This document shows positions 36,520 through 44,972 of a stretch of 64,000 nucleotides of DNA, one piece after another. Position 1 is the first letter of the stretch; each line of letters begins with the position of its first letter. The DNA comes from an uncultured Muribaculaceae bacterium (GTDB lineage Bacteria > Bacteroidota > Bacteroidia > Bacteroidales > Muribaculaceae). Both the position numbers and the translations under genes were made by a program. The stretch covers positions 62,001-126,000 of the forward strand of contig CAJUCQ010000070.1 of the NCBI GenBank assembly GCA_910584905.1. Direction: 5' to 3'. The notes under the pieces were generated by a model that did not search any database, was not told the origin of the DNA, and saw only the letters and a program-made list of their open reading frames with translations.

Positions 36520-39048
36520 ATGGTTGATATCCCGGCACTGTTGCCCGACGTAATCACAAGCATAATCACGGCCGTGCTTCCGTGGCTTATCCCGAAGCTA
36601 TACAAGGCGGTGCAAGGTCAGAAACTGGATTCGCTGAATCGTTATCTCATGTGCGACAGCACGCCCTTCAGACATATTGAGATTCTGCCATGCCACTTTT
36701 TCCAAGTCAAGATGGGCGCATTGCTGTTTACGGCTTTAACGGTCTATGGCGTTGTGAGGTCATTTTCAGGGACCGGGCATGAATGGCAGATATGGTGCGG
36801 CATTCCGGCGGGCATATTATGGGCTCTTTACGGCGTAATGATCGGCCCGCTATGCAACAAGGACATCAAAGGTCTGGTCGGGATTATCGCACCCGAGCTT
36901 AAAGGCGTGGCTGATATTCCCGCCCCGAACGACAACAGCATCTACTTTGCGACCCACGATATCCCCGGAGGCGGCGTGTATTCCTATGAAGAGCGAGTGC
37001 CGATTACCGACCGGGAGGAAATCTCGAAAATCCGGGATAAAAAAATCGTGGCATATTACCGGCAACTTCGAACGACAATCGACAGCAAAGCCACTGATAA
37101 GTCGTTGTTTATGCTCGACGTTCCGGGGAAAGGAACCATGCACGTGTGCGACTTCATGACCGACTGCGCCTACAGCACGGAGCGTCTGATGGCGTCAATC
37201 AAGATTGTAAGCGACAACATCGTCAATGACAATTCCATCAACTTCATCGGCGACAAAGTCGGGGTTGAAAGTTTCAGCATAGACAAGGGCTACCTGACTC
37301 TTGACATATACCTTACGGACCATTTTACGTTCAAAGTCTTCAAGCACCTGTTCAAAGAAGGGCCTTACAAAGAATGCTTCCAATTACTGATACGACGCGT
37401 CAACCGGGCCGGTAAAGAAGACAAGGCCCTAATCTGCCGTTGTCTGAAATTCCTGTTCTCGTCTTTCGGGCTTGACATCATCGTTTTCGGACAAAAGGCC
37501 GACCGCACCAAAGGGGTGATGCTTGCGGTCCGGGCGGGGAAAATCGAGCAAAACCGCCAAAGCAAGATTCACGTTCCGGTGAACGAATCGTTCTCTCTGA
37601 CAGACCTCAAGCCCAACAATCATTTCAGTCTCAAGGACTGCGCACTTCGCGGAATTGAAGAGGAACTCGGGATTCCTCAGAGCTATCTAAGCGCCGACAT
37701 ACTGCGTTTCAATGACTTCGCGATAGTCTCCGATGAAGGCGAAATCGGCCTCGGGTGCAGCGCTGATTTTTCAAAGGTAATGACCCTTGAAGAGGCAACT
37801 CTATTTCCGGGTCAGGACAAATTCCTCGAAATCAAGGAACTGTTTGTTCTCGATATGCCCCCCTTCAAATGGGACCCGCGCAAATATCCCGATTACTTTT
37901 ACTTCAAGACCGACAACAGCACCTTCACAATACCGTGGGAGAGTTTCACCCCACTACTGTATCAGCGTCTTGCCGTAAGAGAACAGCGGCTGTCGCAGAA
38001 CCTTGTGAATGCCATCAGCTTCGTAACGCTGATTGTGATTTTATTGGTGATTGAGTATACATTCAATCTCACATCCTTAAACTACATTTCCGAAACGGTA
38101 TGCTACATCATCAGCTTTATGATTCTGCTTGGGAAACTTGTCACCGATTTCGCACGCCGACGACCGAAACGCATACGACCGCTTGTTGCGCAATGGAACG
38201 GCGACGCCCGTTGCCTTCAATCAATCAACACGGCTCTCGGCGACAGCCATTCCAAGGAGCTTAAAGAGCGTAATCCGGTGATGTGGCACATGATGTTCGG
38301 GCTTGACGACGCAGGCGGACTTCTCCGCGGCAAGGTGTCCACGCTCTCCGACCTTCGTCTGACTGATTCGCCGTGGTGTGCCGTTCGGCATGAACTTGTG
38401 AAGAATCACGCTGAATCTCCGGTAAGTTTCTATCCTGTGCGCTCTGATGGCGATGTCTTGGAGGACAACTCCATAAGCATTGTCGAACTGCCGCTCGCAT
38501 ACACGGGCGGCCAACTGCGTGTGGCAATATCGTGCAGGATTGAAAACGGAAAATGGAAATATGAATTTACCAAAGCGGTCGAAAGCCCGCAAATCGTATT
38601 CGACAGCCCGCTAAGTGCAGCTGAAGTACAGTCGTACAGCAGGCTGTTCGGAGTCAGTGCGTCGTATCTTGAAAAAATGGTCATAGGCCACTTCGAAATC
38701 GGGTTCTGCAACGAATATACGTTATACGACCTGTTTTCATACCGCGATAAATTTTATTGGTCGGCCCTGCGCAACAAAACCGAGCGATATGTCGATGTCC
38801 ATGAAATCAAACCGAGAAGCGACATATTCAGGGATTTCATCGCCCCACGTCTAAAAGAAATAGACACGGCAGGGAATTTTGAGGTGGCAATAGAGGGTCC
38901 GGCCGATATTGTAATCAAGAAGCTGTCGAAATTTATATCGCACCCGCAAAACAGGCCTCGTATATCGTCATTGGACATCTACATGCTCCAGCTGGCACTG
39001 ACGCGTATGGGCACTAATCTCCGACCGCTTCTGCTTGTAGACAGATGA
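36520..39048 (+). CDS. Four-TM protein with a degenerate Nudix-like motif
   Basis: An 842-residue protein I cannot assign to a family. There are two hydrophobic hairpins: residues ~64-80 and 91-110, and ~494-516 and 521-541. Between them lies a soluble domain of about 380 residues. It contains ALRGIEEELGI (375-385), which matches the helical half of the Nudix box (REUxEExGU) except that Gly replaces the first Glu; the N-terminal half of the box is not recognisable. The aromatic FCNEYTLYDLFS and LSAAEVQSYSRLFG segments lie in a ~300-residue C-terminal domain. It could be a membrane-anchored nucleotide-processing or nucleotide-sensing protein. Codon use is more A/T-rich than in neighbours, three palindromes follow it, and it is probably cotranscribed with the acyltransferase, all suggesting acquisition. 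Confidence 0.7.
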   Translation: MVDIPALLPDVITSIITAVLPWLIPKLYKAVQGQKLDSLNRYLMCDSTPFRHIEILPCHFFQVKMGALLFTALTVYGVVRSFSGTGHEWQIWCGIPAGILWALYGVMIGPLCNKDIKGLVGIIAPELKGVADIPAPNDNSIYFATHDIPGGGVYSYEERVPITDREEISKIRDKKIVAYYRQLRTTIDSKATDKSLFMLDVPGKGTMHVCDFMTDCAYSTERLMASIKIVSDNIVNDNSINFIGDKVGVESFSIDKGYLTLDIYLTDHFTFKVFKHLFKEGPYKECFQLLIRRVNRAGKEDKALICRCLKFLFSSFGLDIIVFGQKADRTKGVMLAVRAGKIEQNRQSKIHVPVNESFSLTDLKPNNHFSLKDCALRGIEEELGIPQSYLSADILRFNDFAIVSDEGEIGLGCSADFSKVMTLEEATLFPGQDKFLEIKELFVLDMPPFKWDPRKYPDYFYFKTDNSTFTIPWESFTPLLYQRLAVREQRLSQNLVNAISFVTLIVILLVIEYTFNLTSLNYISETVCYIISFMILLGKLVTDFARRRPKRIRPLVAQWNGDARCLQSINTALGDSHSKELKERNPVMWHMMFGLDDAGGLLRGKVSTLSDLRLTDSPWCAVRHELVKNHAESPVSFYPVRSDGDVLEDNSISIVELPLAYTGGQLRVAISCRIENGKWKYEFTKAVESPQIVFDSPLSAAEVQSYSRLFGVSASYLEKMVIGHFEIGFCNEYTLYDLFSYRDKFYWSALRNKTERYVDVHEIKPRSDIFRDFIAPRLKEIDTAGNFEVAIEGPADIVIKKLSKFISHPQNRPRISSLDIYMLQLALTRMGTNLRPLLLVDR

Positions 39049-39153
39049 GGGATAGAGGCGGATTTTCAACGCGTTGTGATTTTGGCGAGGGGGGAGGGCA
39101 TCCTTCCTCGCCCTATTTTGCTGTAATATGTTGTTGAATAGCGATTTTCTCGG

Positions 39154-39175
39154 CGGACGTGATTAATCACGTCCG
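39154..39175. repeat. 22-bp perfect palindrome, copy 1
   Basis: The half-site CGGACGTGATT is followed by its exact reverse complement. It differs from copies 2 and 3 by one compensated base pair (T-A for C-G), so base pairing is retained. The first base outside each end breaks the symmetry. Confidence 0.85.
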
Positions 39176-39273
39176 TACTCCCGTCGCGAATGATTTAATG
39201 TCGCCCCCCAATTTAAGCAATTGCAAATCAGCGCAAAGTGCTTTTAGCGAGGGAAAGGATGCTTTTTTCGGCG

Positions 39274-39295
39274 CGGACGCGATTAATCGCGTCCG
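39274..39295. repeat. 22-bp perfect palindrome, copy 2
   Basis: The half-site CGGACGCGATT is followed by its exact reverse complement. It is followed, as in copy 1, by GTAC and then by CGCGAATGATTTAATGTCGC. Confidence 0.85.
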
Positions 39296-39398
39296 TACCT
39301 TCCGCGAATGATTTAATGTCGCCACCAAATTTAAATAATTTCGCTGATTGTCAGCTTTTTGCGCGTTTTTGCGGGGAGTTTGAGGGGGGCTGTCGGCG

Positions 39399-39420
39399 CG
39401 GACGCGATTAATCGCGTCCG
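39399..39420. repeat. 22-bp perfect palindrome, copy 3
   Basis: Identical to copy 2 and preceded by the same GGCG bases, but the downstream sequence differs from copies 1 and 2. It lies 75 nt from the end of the next (leftward) gene. Confidence 0.85.
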
Positions 39421-39494
39421 TACTTTGCACTGTCAATCAGTTAGTTGGCGGGGTGTATGGGCGGGGCGGGGGTGTTATTTGGGCTGGTGCTTTG

Positions 39495-39827
39495 TCAGGA
39501 TTTTGCGAGGCTGATGTTCAGGACTATTATGAATGCGAGGACTACGACGATGAGGACTGCGGCGGCTATGATGGCTGTGATGGCGACGTTGCGCCACGCG
39601 CCGGGGTGGCGGCGGCATGCGAAGGCGGCGACGATGATTGCGGCCGCGGCGACGGCCATTGCGACGTAGCCTGTTGTCCGGGCGAGGGTCAGCCATGCGG
39701 CAAGGGCAAGAATGATGGCTGCCAAGGGCAACCATCCGCTTTTCTTTTCTGCGGCGGGAGCGGCGACGGTGGCCGATTCGTTGTGAGCGTCCGGGGTTGT
39801 TGCGGGGGTGGTTTTATCTTCGTTCAT
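39495..39827 (-). CDS. Small three-TM membrane protein
   Basis: A 110-residue protein with a polar, Thr/Ala-rich N-terminal ~30 residues (MNEDKTTPATTPDAHNES). Three hydrophobic segments follow (WLPLAAIILALAAWLTLA, YVAMAVAAAAIIVAAFA, VAITAIIAAAVLIVVVLAFI). I recognise no family. Minus-strand coding is preferred over the overlapping plus-strand frames because those encode Cys/Asp/Gly-rich or Arg-rich sequence without hydrophobic pattern. A minus-strand TAATTTTG box lies about 97 nt upstream. Function unknown. Confidence 0.6.
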   Translation of the reverse strand: MNEDKTTPATTPDAHNESATVAAPAAEKKSGWLPLAAIILALAAWLTLARTTGYVAMAVAAAAIIVAAFACRRHPGAWRNVAITAIIAAAVLIVVVLAFIIVLNISLAKS

Positions 39828-39910
39828 ATGAGCATGATGCGTTAGGGTTTCAAAAGCGCGTCATTTTTACGATAAGCGCTGTATATTTATGACAATATAT
39901 ATTAAAAAAA

Positions 39911-39947
39911 GTTTAATTCGCTTCAAAATTATTTTTACGAATTAAAC
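39911..39947. repeat. 10-bp inverted repeat around a promoter box
   Basis: GTTTAATTCG (39911-39920) and CGAATTAAAC (39938-39947) are perfect inverted repeats separated by 17 nt. The spacer contains the minus-strand TAATTTTG box, and a plus-strand TATTTTTA, so the repeat could be an operator between the small membrane protein and the outer-membrane barrel gene. Confidence 0.55.
39924..39931 (-). promoter_or_regulatory. -7 box of the small membrane protein gene
   Basis: The minus strand reads TAATTTTG, about 97 nt upstream of the ATG, enclosed by the inverted repeat. Confidence 0.4.
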
Positions 39948-40034
39948 CTCGGGGGCTATTTTTATTCTCAATTGAGGACGTGATTCCAAAAGCAACTCTA
40001 TTCCTCACAATCGATCCAGTTTCCAACTATCGAG

Positions 40035-42890
40035 ATGCAATCTAAAACATTATTCTCTCCGTTATTTGTTTTTATTTTTGCGCTGCTCCCCCTCTTGTCG
40101 TCGGCCTACACGCTCCTCGGTACGGTTTCCGACGACGCTACGGGGGAGACACTTATTCAGGCGTCGGTGCGTGTTTTACGCGCGACGAAGGATTCGACGC
40201 TTGTCAAGGGCGTTGTTACCGACAGCCGCGGGCGGTTCGCCGTCAGCGGTCTTGAGGCGGGCAAGTATGTTGTAGAGGCGTCGTATGTCGGGACGTCCAC
40301 GCAGACTGTGCCTATCGAGGTCAAGGGCGACATGACGCTTCCGGCCATCCGTCTACGAGAAAGCGCCATCGCGCTTAAGGAGGCTGTGGTGACGGGCATC
40401 CGCACCCCGGTGAAGGTGATGGAAGATACCATCGAGTTCTCGGCCGAGAGCTATAAGACTCAGCCGAACGCCGTAGTTGAGGACCTCCTGAAGCGTCTTC
40501 CGGGCGTGGAGGTTAGCAGCGACGGCAAGATTACGTCCAACGGCAAGGAGGTGACAAAAATCCTCGTTGACGGCAAGGAGTTTTTCAGCGATGACCCGAC
40601 GGTGGCCTCGCGTAATCTACCGGTGAATATGATTGAGAAGCTTCAGGTCGTGGACCGCAAGAGCGACCTCGCCCGCATCACGGGTGTCGATGACGGGGAA
40701 GAGGAGACTGTGATCAATCTGACGGTAAAGAAAAATATGAAAAACGGCTGGTTTGGCAACGTCGAAGCGGGCTACGGTTGGGGGGGCACGAGCCGCTACA
40801 ACGGGTCGTTCAATATCAATCGTTTCTGGAACGACAATCAGATAACGTTTCTCGGGTCAGCCAACAATATCAATGCACCGACATTCACTGACGGTGCGGG
40901 GGGGCGTTTCCGCCGCTTCGGGGGCTACAACGGGCTGACGTCGGCCGAGGCGCTCGGCTTTAATTTCAACGTCGGGAACAAGGAGATATTCCGCGTGGGG
41001 GGTAATGTGATGTACTCGCACACTGACCGCGACACGCGGACGGAGCGTTTCCGCCGCTATAATCTCGATGCGTCGGATATATCGCACACGACGTCGAATT
41101 CCGTGTCGCGCGACAAGGGTCATAACGTGCGCGGGGATTTCCGCATCCAATGGAAGCCTGATTCGATGAATACGTTCGAGTTCCGACCGAATTTTTCGTT
41201 CAACTTCAACAAGTCATCCAAGAGCGAGGAGTCCTCGACGTTCTTGACATCGGCGGGCAATCCAGAGATGACCCGTTCGATAAACACGGGAACGAGCGAC
41301 GGCAAGAGCTATGAGTTCGGGGGTAATCTGATTTATAATCATTCGTTCCGTTCGCGCCCCGGTCGGTCGTTCTCAATTCAGGCCCAATACCGATACAGCA
41401 ATGTGCGGGAGACATCGGACACGTATTCGTGGAACAAGTTTTTTCAGCTTGCGGACTCTGTGGATCTCTATGACCAGTGGGCAGACAACAGGACGTGGAC
41501 TTCGAATGTGAATGCGCGCGTGACGTGGACCGAGCCACTCGGGGATGTCAAGCGTGGCAATTTTCTGACTTTTGCCTACCGTTTTGCCTATCGGTGGAAT
41601 AATGCGGACAAGCTGACGTATGACCATCCGGTCGAATTTCCCGACGGGTGGGAGGGCGAGCCTGTAATCGACCTGACGCTTGTGTTCAACGAGGAGCTTT
41701 CGAACCGTTTCCGCAACAATTATATGAATCAGGATATCCGCGCGGGCTTCAAGCATATTGACAAGACCAAGACTATTGACGCGGGTTTGTCGCTGGTGCC
41801 GCAGATGAGCCGTAGCGTAGACCTTATAAACTCGGCGCGTAATCTTGAGCGGTGGGTGTGGAATTACGCGCCTTATCTCCGCTTCCGCTACAAGATGAGC
41901 AAAACGCGGTCGGTGAACGCGTTCTACCGCGGGCGGTCGTCGCAGCCGTCGATGACGCAACTACAGCCGGTGGCCGACTACTCTGACCCGCTCAACATCG
42001 TGCAGGGTAATCCGAATCTGAAGCCTTCGTTCACGCACAACGTCAATCTGCGGTTTCAGGATTTCAACACGGAGGCTCAGCGGTCGATAATGGCTATGGT
42101 GTTTGCCAACTATGCTCAGAACTCGATAGTGTCGCGGACGGATTATGACAACGCCACGGGCGGGCGGACGACGACTTACGAGAACGTCAACGGCGTATGG
42201 AGCATCCGCGGGATGAACATGGTTAGCTTCCCCTTCAGGAATAAGGCTTTTACATTCAACAACCACATTTTCGCGGATTATTCGCGCAATGTGGGGTTCA
42301 ATAACTCACTCCGGAATGTTTCGGGGACTTTCGGGCTCGGCATCATGCCCGGCGTGGCATGGCGTCCCGAGAATCTCGAAATCGAGCTTCGTCCGAGCTA
42401 TCGGCTGTCGACGACGAGCAACTCGGCAGTGCCGACCAACAACCGCACGACGCATACCTACGGGGGTACGCTCTACGCGTCGTATTACACGCCGTTCGGG
42501 CTTGTCCTGGGGTCGGACGTCGACTATCGCGCCACGTCGGGCTATGAGGCGGGCTATAACGAGAAAACGTGGCTTTGGAACGCGTCGATATCTTATCAGT
42601 TCCTTCGCGACAAATCGGCGACGTTGACGCTCAAGGGCTATGACCTACTCGGGCAGAAGAGCAATGTGAGGTCGAACGAGACGGGCAACTATTTCGAGGA
42701 TGTCCGGTATAATTCGCTGACGCGGTATGTGATGGTGAGCTTCACGTATAAGTTCAACACCTTCGGGAAGGGAGCGACACCGGCTGACCGCAATGCGCCC
42801 AACTTCGGGGACGGCCCCGGGAGACCGGGCGGACCTGGCGGCCACGGGGGCTCGCGTCCGGCGGGTATGCCCCGTCCGCCGATGAGGTGA
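40035..42890 (+). CDS. TonB-receptor-like outer-membrane beta-barrel protein
   Basis: A 951-residue outer-membrane protein. It has a signal peptide (FVFIFALLPLLSSAYT) and an N-terminal carboxypeptidase-regulatory-like domain (GTVSDDATGETLIQASVRVL, VVTDSRGRFAVSGLEAGKY). A plug-like region follows (VVEDLLKRLPGVEVSSDGKI, ILVDGKEFFSDDPTVASRNL), then a ~700-residue barrel of the OMP_b-brl_3 type. The protein ends in a Gly/Pro/Arg-rich tail (GPGRPGGPGGHGG). No SusD partner is adjacent, which separates it from polysaccharide-uptake SusC proteins. The ligand is unknown. A near-consensus TATTTTTA lies at 39957-39964, 70 nt upstream. Confidence 0.88.
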   Translation: MQSKTLFSPLFVFIFALLPLLSSAYTLLGTVSDDATGETLIQASVRVLRATKDSTLVKGVVTDSRGRFAVSGLEAGKYVVEASYVGTSTQTVPIEVKGDMTLPAIRLRESAIALKEAVVTGIRTPVKVMEDTIEFSAESYKTQPNAVVEDLLKRLPGVEVSSDGKITSNGKEVTKILVDGKEFFSDDPTVASRNLPVNMIEKLQVVDRKSDLARITGVDDGEEETVINLTVKKNMKNGWFGNVEAGYGWGGTSRYNGSFNINRFWNDNQITFLGSANNINAPTFTDGAGGRFRRFGGYNGLTSAEALGFNFNVGNKEIFRVGGNVMYSHTDRDTRTERFRRYNLDASDISHTTSNSVSRDKGHNVRGDFRIQWKPDSMNTFEFRPNFSFNFNKSSKSEESSTFLTSAGNPEMTRSINTGTSDGKSYEFGGNLIYNHSFRSRPGRSFSIQAQYRYSNVRETSDTYSWNKFFQLADSVDLYDQWADNRTWTSNVNARVTWTEPLGDVKRGNFLTFAYRFAYRWNNADKLTYDHPVEFPDGWEGEPVIDLTLVFNEELSNRFRNNYMNQDIRAGFKHIDKTKTIDAGLSLVPQMSRSVDLINSARNLERWVWNYAPYLRFRYKMSKTRSVNAFYRGRSSQPSMTQLQPVADYSDPLNIVQGNPNLKPSFTHNVNLRFQDFNTEAQRSIMAMVFANYAQNSIVSRTDYDNATGGRTTTYENVNGVWSIRGMNMVSFPFRNKAFTFNNHIFADYSRNVGFNNSLRNVSGTFGLGIMPGVAWRPENLEIELRPSYRLSTTSNSAVPTNNRTTHTYGGTLYASYYTPFGLVLGSDVDYRATSGYEAGYNEKTWLWNASISYQFLRDKSATLTLKGYDLLGQKSNVRSNETGNYFEDVRYNSLTRYVMVSFTYKFNTFGKGATPADRNAPNFGDGPGRPGGPGGHGGSRPAGMPRPPMR

Positions 42891-42906
42891 TAAAAGCGCG
42901 AAAACG

Positions 42907-42944
42907 AGCGCGGCTGTGTCGGGAAGAGCCGACGCAGCCGCGCT
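42907..42944. terminator. Hairpin between convergent genes
   Basis: A 16-bp stem (42907-42922 with 42929-42944) with one G-T wobble and a 6-nt loop separates the barrel gene from convergent rfbC. Flanking T-runs are short, so termination may be modest in either direction. Confidence 0.55.
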
Positions 42945-42963
42945 GTGTTTGAGGGCCGGATAT

Positions 42964-43515
42964 TTATTCCGGCTCGAATCCTGCGGTGAATGCCCGGGCT
43001 TGTAGGTCCTTGGGCGACAGGATAATCTCCATGTCGGCGACGGGCCACGGGATTGCGAGGTCTGGGTCGTCGAAACGGATTGAGCGCTCGGCGGCGGGGC
43101 AGTAGGCATTGTCGACCTTGTAATGGAATCGCGCTTCCGGGCTTAGGACAAGGAAGCCGTGGGCGCATCCGCGCGGGATGTATAGCTGGCGGGCGTTTTC
43201 GGCAGAAAGTTCAACGGCGATATGACGGCCGAATGCGGGCGAGTCGTGGCGCAGGTCGACGGCGACGTCGAATACGCGTCCGAGCGAAACTCTGACAAGC
43301 TTTGCCTGCGCGGCATCGCCGGACTGATAGTGGAGTCCTCTGAGGACGCCTCGTATCGAGAAGCTTTCGTTGTCCTGAATAAATGGGCGGGTGATGCCGG
43401 TAGCCCTGGCGAACAGGTCGGCCCGGAATGTTTCGCAAAAGTAGCCTCGTGAGTCGCCGTGGCGCACCGGCTCGACAATCCAAGCTCCGGGAATCTCGGT
43501 AGGAATAAATTTCAT
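42964..43515 (-). CDS. rfbC: dTDP-4-dehydrorhamnose 3,5-epimerase
   Basis: A 183-residue cupin-fold epimerase in dTDP-L-rhamnose synthesis. Family motifs are GAWIVEPVRHGDSRGYFCETF, FIQDNESFSIRGVLRGLHYQ with the catalytic His, YIPRGCAHGFLVLS, and FHYKVDNAYCPAAERSI with the catalytic Tyr. Length matches RfbC. Start chosen at MKFIPTEIPG: the longer frame upstream crosses the TATATTTG promoter, which lies 4 nt before this ATG. rfbA, rfbB and rfbD are not in the window. It is transcribed divergently from the thioredoxin cassette. Confidence 0.95.
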   Translation of the reverse strand: MKFIPTEIPGAWIVEPVRHGDSRGYFCETFRADLFARATGITRPFIQDNESFSIRGVLRGLHYQSGDAAQAKLVRVSLGRVFDVAVDLRHDSPAFGRHIAVELSAENARQLYIPRGCAHGFLVLSPEARFHYKVDNAYCPAAERSIRFDDPDLAIPWPVADMEIILSPKDLQARAFTAGFEPE

Positions 43516-43519
43516 GGGG

Positions 43520-43527
43520 CAAATATA
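43520..43527 (-). promoter_or_regulatory. -7 box of rfbC
   Basis: The minus strand reads TATATTTG, 4 nt upstream of the rfbC ATG, giving a nearly leaderless mRNA. Confidence 0.55.
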
Positions 43528-43640
43528 CGCTTTTCCTGCGTGACGGACAAGAAAAATAGGCCCGTCTAACAAAATAGACAGATAGAGCGTTATAACATTG
43601 CTTATATAAATATTCACGCAAACAGAAAATATCTACCACT

Positions 43641-43937
43641 ATGAACACTTACGATGAAGCAATCCGAAGCAAGAGCGTCGTTCTCGTAGAATTTTATGCC
43701 ACATGGTGTATGCACTGCCGGGCTATGGCGCCAATCGTTGATGAAGTAGCCGAAATCCTCGGCGACACGGCTTATGTGCTGCAACTTGACGTAGACAAGA
43801 ATCAGGAAGCGGCCAACGGCGAGGACGTTGAGGCGACGCCGACGTTTATCCTCTACCGCGACGGGCGCAAGGTATGGCGTCATGAAGGAGAAATCGACGG
43901 GAACACGCTGTTGCATAAAGTGCAGACTGCGCTATAA
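43641..43937 (+). CDS. Thioredoxin-like protein
   Basis: A 98-residue thioredoxin-fold protein with the redox motif in ATWCMHCRAMAPIVDEVAE (Cys23 and Cys26). The cis-proline region is VEATPTFILYRDG. There is no signal peptide, so it should act in the cytoplasm. CMHC instead of CGPC would be expected to alter the redox potential. It is 12 nt upstream of a C39-like/VKOR membrane protein, a disulfide-forming enzyme, so the two may exchange electrons or work on the same small substrate. No plus-strand TAnnTTTG box is obvious in the 125-nt gap to rfbC. Confidence 0.85.
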   Translation: MNTYDEAIRSKSVVLVEFYATWCMHCRAMAPIVDEVAEILGDTAYVLQLDVDKNQEAANGEDVEATPTFILYRDGRKVWRHEGEIDGNTLLHKVQTAL

Positions 43938-43949
43938 TATGGCAAATAC

Positions 43950-44972
43950 ATGGGTGCAACACTGTTCAGCAATTTTCTGAAGGCCCTCGGGGTGCCACAT
44001 ACGGAGGATTACAGCTCGCGTCGGTTTGCGGGGATGACCTTTAAAAGCATCTTCGGTCTGACGAAGCTTCTTCAAAGCTACGGCATCGACTCCGAGACGC
44101 TCCGCTTCGCGGACAAGTCCGCGGGTTATGCGGCGCTGCCTGTTCCGTTCCTCGCGCAATTTGACGGGTGCTTTGCAATCGTCACGGGGAAGGATTCCGG
44201 CGGTGTGGCATACAGCTCGCCTGATGCTCCGGGCGGGTCGAACATGCCGGCGACGGAGTTTTTGGATAAGTGGACCGGAGTTGCACTCGTGGCATATCCG
44301 ACGGCTGAGTCGTCGGAGCCGGATCTGGAGGCCCACCGGGTGAGCGATGCGGTGAAGCGCGTTTTGCCGTGGGCCGGGTTGCTCGCCGGGGCTGTTCTGG
44401 TGACGGGCCTTGCGTATTACGGGGGGCTGCTCCGGCAGGCATCGACGGCTACCCTTGTGGTGCTGAATCTGTTCGGGGCTTGCATCAGCATGATGCTTGT
44501 GCAGAAGAGTTCGGGCTACCACACGGCGTCGGCCGACCGCTTGTGCTCGGTGATAGAGCGGACGGGGTGCAATACGGTGCTGTCGACGGCCGCGGCCAAG
44601 CTACTCGGCGCGGTCGGATGGAGCGCGGTCGGGCTCGGGTATTTTACGGTCAACGTTGCGGCAGTTCTTCTGGCTCCGGAGAGTATCCACGCGATGGCAC
44701 TGCTGAACGTGTGCTGTCTGCCGTTCTCGTTCTGGAGCATCTGGTATCAGCATTGGCGTGCTCATGCGTGGTGCACGATGTGTCTGCTGGTACAGGCCAC
44801 GCTCTGGCTTATATTCGCGGTCAATCTGCTCGGCGGTTTCCTGGTATGGCCTCCGGTGTGGGAACAGCTGATATTCCTGGTTGCGGGCTATGTGGCGTTT
44901 ACGGTCGGCATCAATGCCTTGAGCGAGGAGTTTTCCAAAATTTATAATAAAAGCGACACATCCGCGTTATGA
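43950..44972 (+). CDS. Inactive peptidase C39-like domain fused to vitamin K epoxide reductase (VKOR)
   Basis: A 340-residue protein. Residues 1-~118 resemble a C39 bacteriocin-processing peptidase (LPVPFLAQFDGCFAIVTG, EFLDKWTGVALVAYP), but no Cys occurs before residue 74 and the catalytic His position is Cys74. I therefore read it as a non-cleaving, possibly peptide-binding domain. Residues ~138-320 form the VKOR four/five-helix domain: loop cysteines C199 and C207 (DRLCSVIERTGCNTVLS) and active-site CTMC (C275, C278). VKOR makes disulfides in exported proteins using quinone. The combination is known in Bacteroidota. Its stop codon overlaps the ATG of a 38-residue peptide gene. Confidence 0.85.
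   Translation: MGATLFSNFLKALGVPHTEDYSSRRFAGMTFKSIFGLTKLLQSYGIDSETLRFADKSAGYAALPVPFLAQFDGCFAIVTGKDSGGVAYSSPDAPGGSNMPATEFLDKWTGVALVAYPTAESSEPDLEAHRVSDAVKRVLPWAGLLAGAVLVTGLAYYGGLLRQASTATLVVLNLFGACISMMLVQKSSGYHTASADRLCSVIERTGCNTVLSTAAAKLLGAVGWSAVGLGYFTVNVAAVLLAPESIHAMALLNVCCLPFSFWSIWYQHWRAHAWCTMCLLVQATLWLIFAVNLLGGFLVWPPVWEQLIFLVAGYVAFTVGINALSEEFSKIYNKSDTSAL

Larger units (their letters stand above)
39049..39494. other. Intergenic region with three palindromic repeats
   Basis: This 446-nt stretch has no convincing gene. It holds three copies of a 22-bp palindrome at roughly 120-nt spacing. The first two are followed by a shared ~45-bp segment containing CGAATGATTTAATGTCGCC. The 3' end of the leftward small-membrane-protein gene bounds it. 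Confidence 0.7.

Noticed and set aside
39049..39494. CRISPR array
   Set aside because: Only three palindromes with unequal, partly repeated spacers and no cas genes.
39445..39845. Plus-strand frames of 74 and 130 codons
   Set aside because: They overlap the minus-strand three-TM gene and encode Met/Ala/Arg- or Cys/Asp/Gly-rich sequence typical of shadow frames.
43950..44300. C39-like domain as an active bacteriocin-processing peptidase
   Set aside because: There is no Cys before residue 74 and the His position is Cys, so the catalytic dyad is absent.
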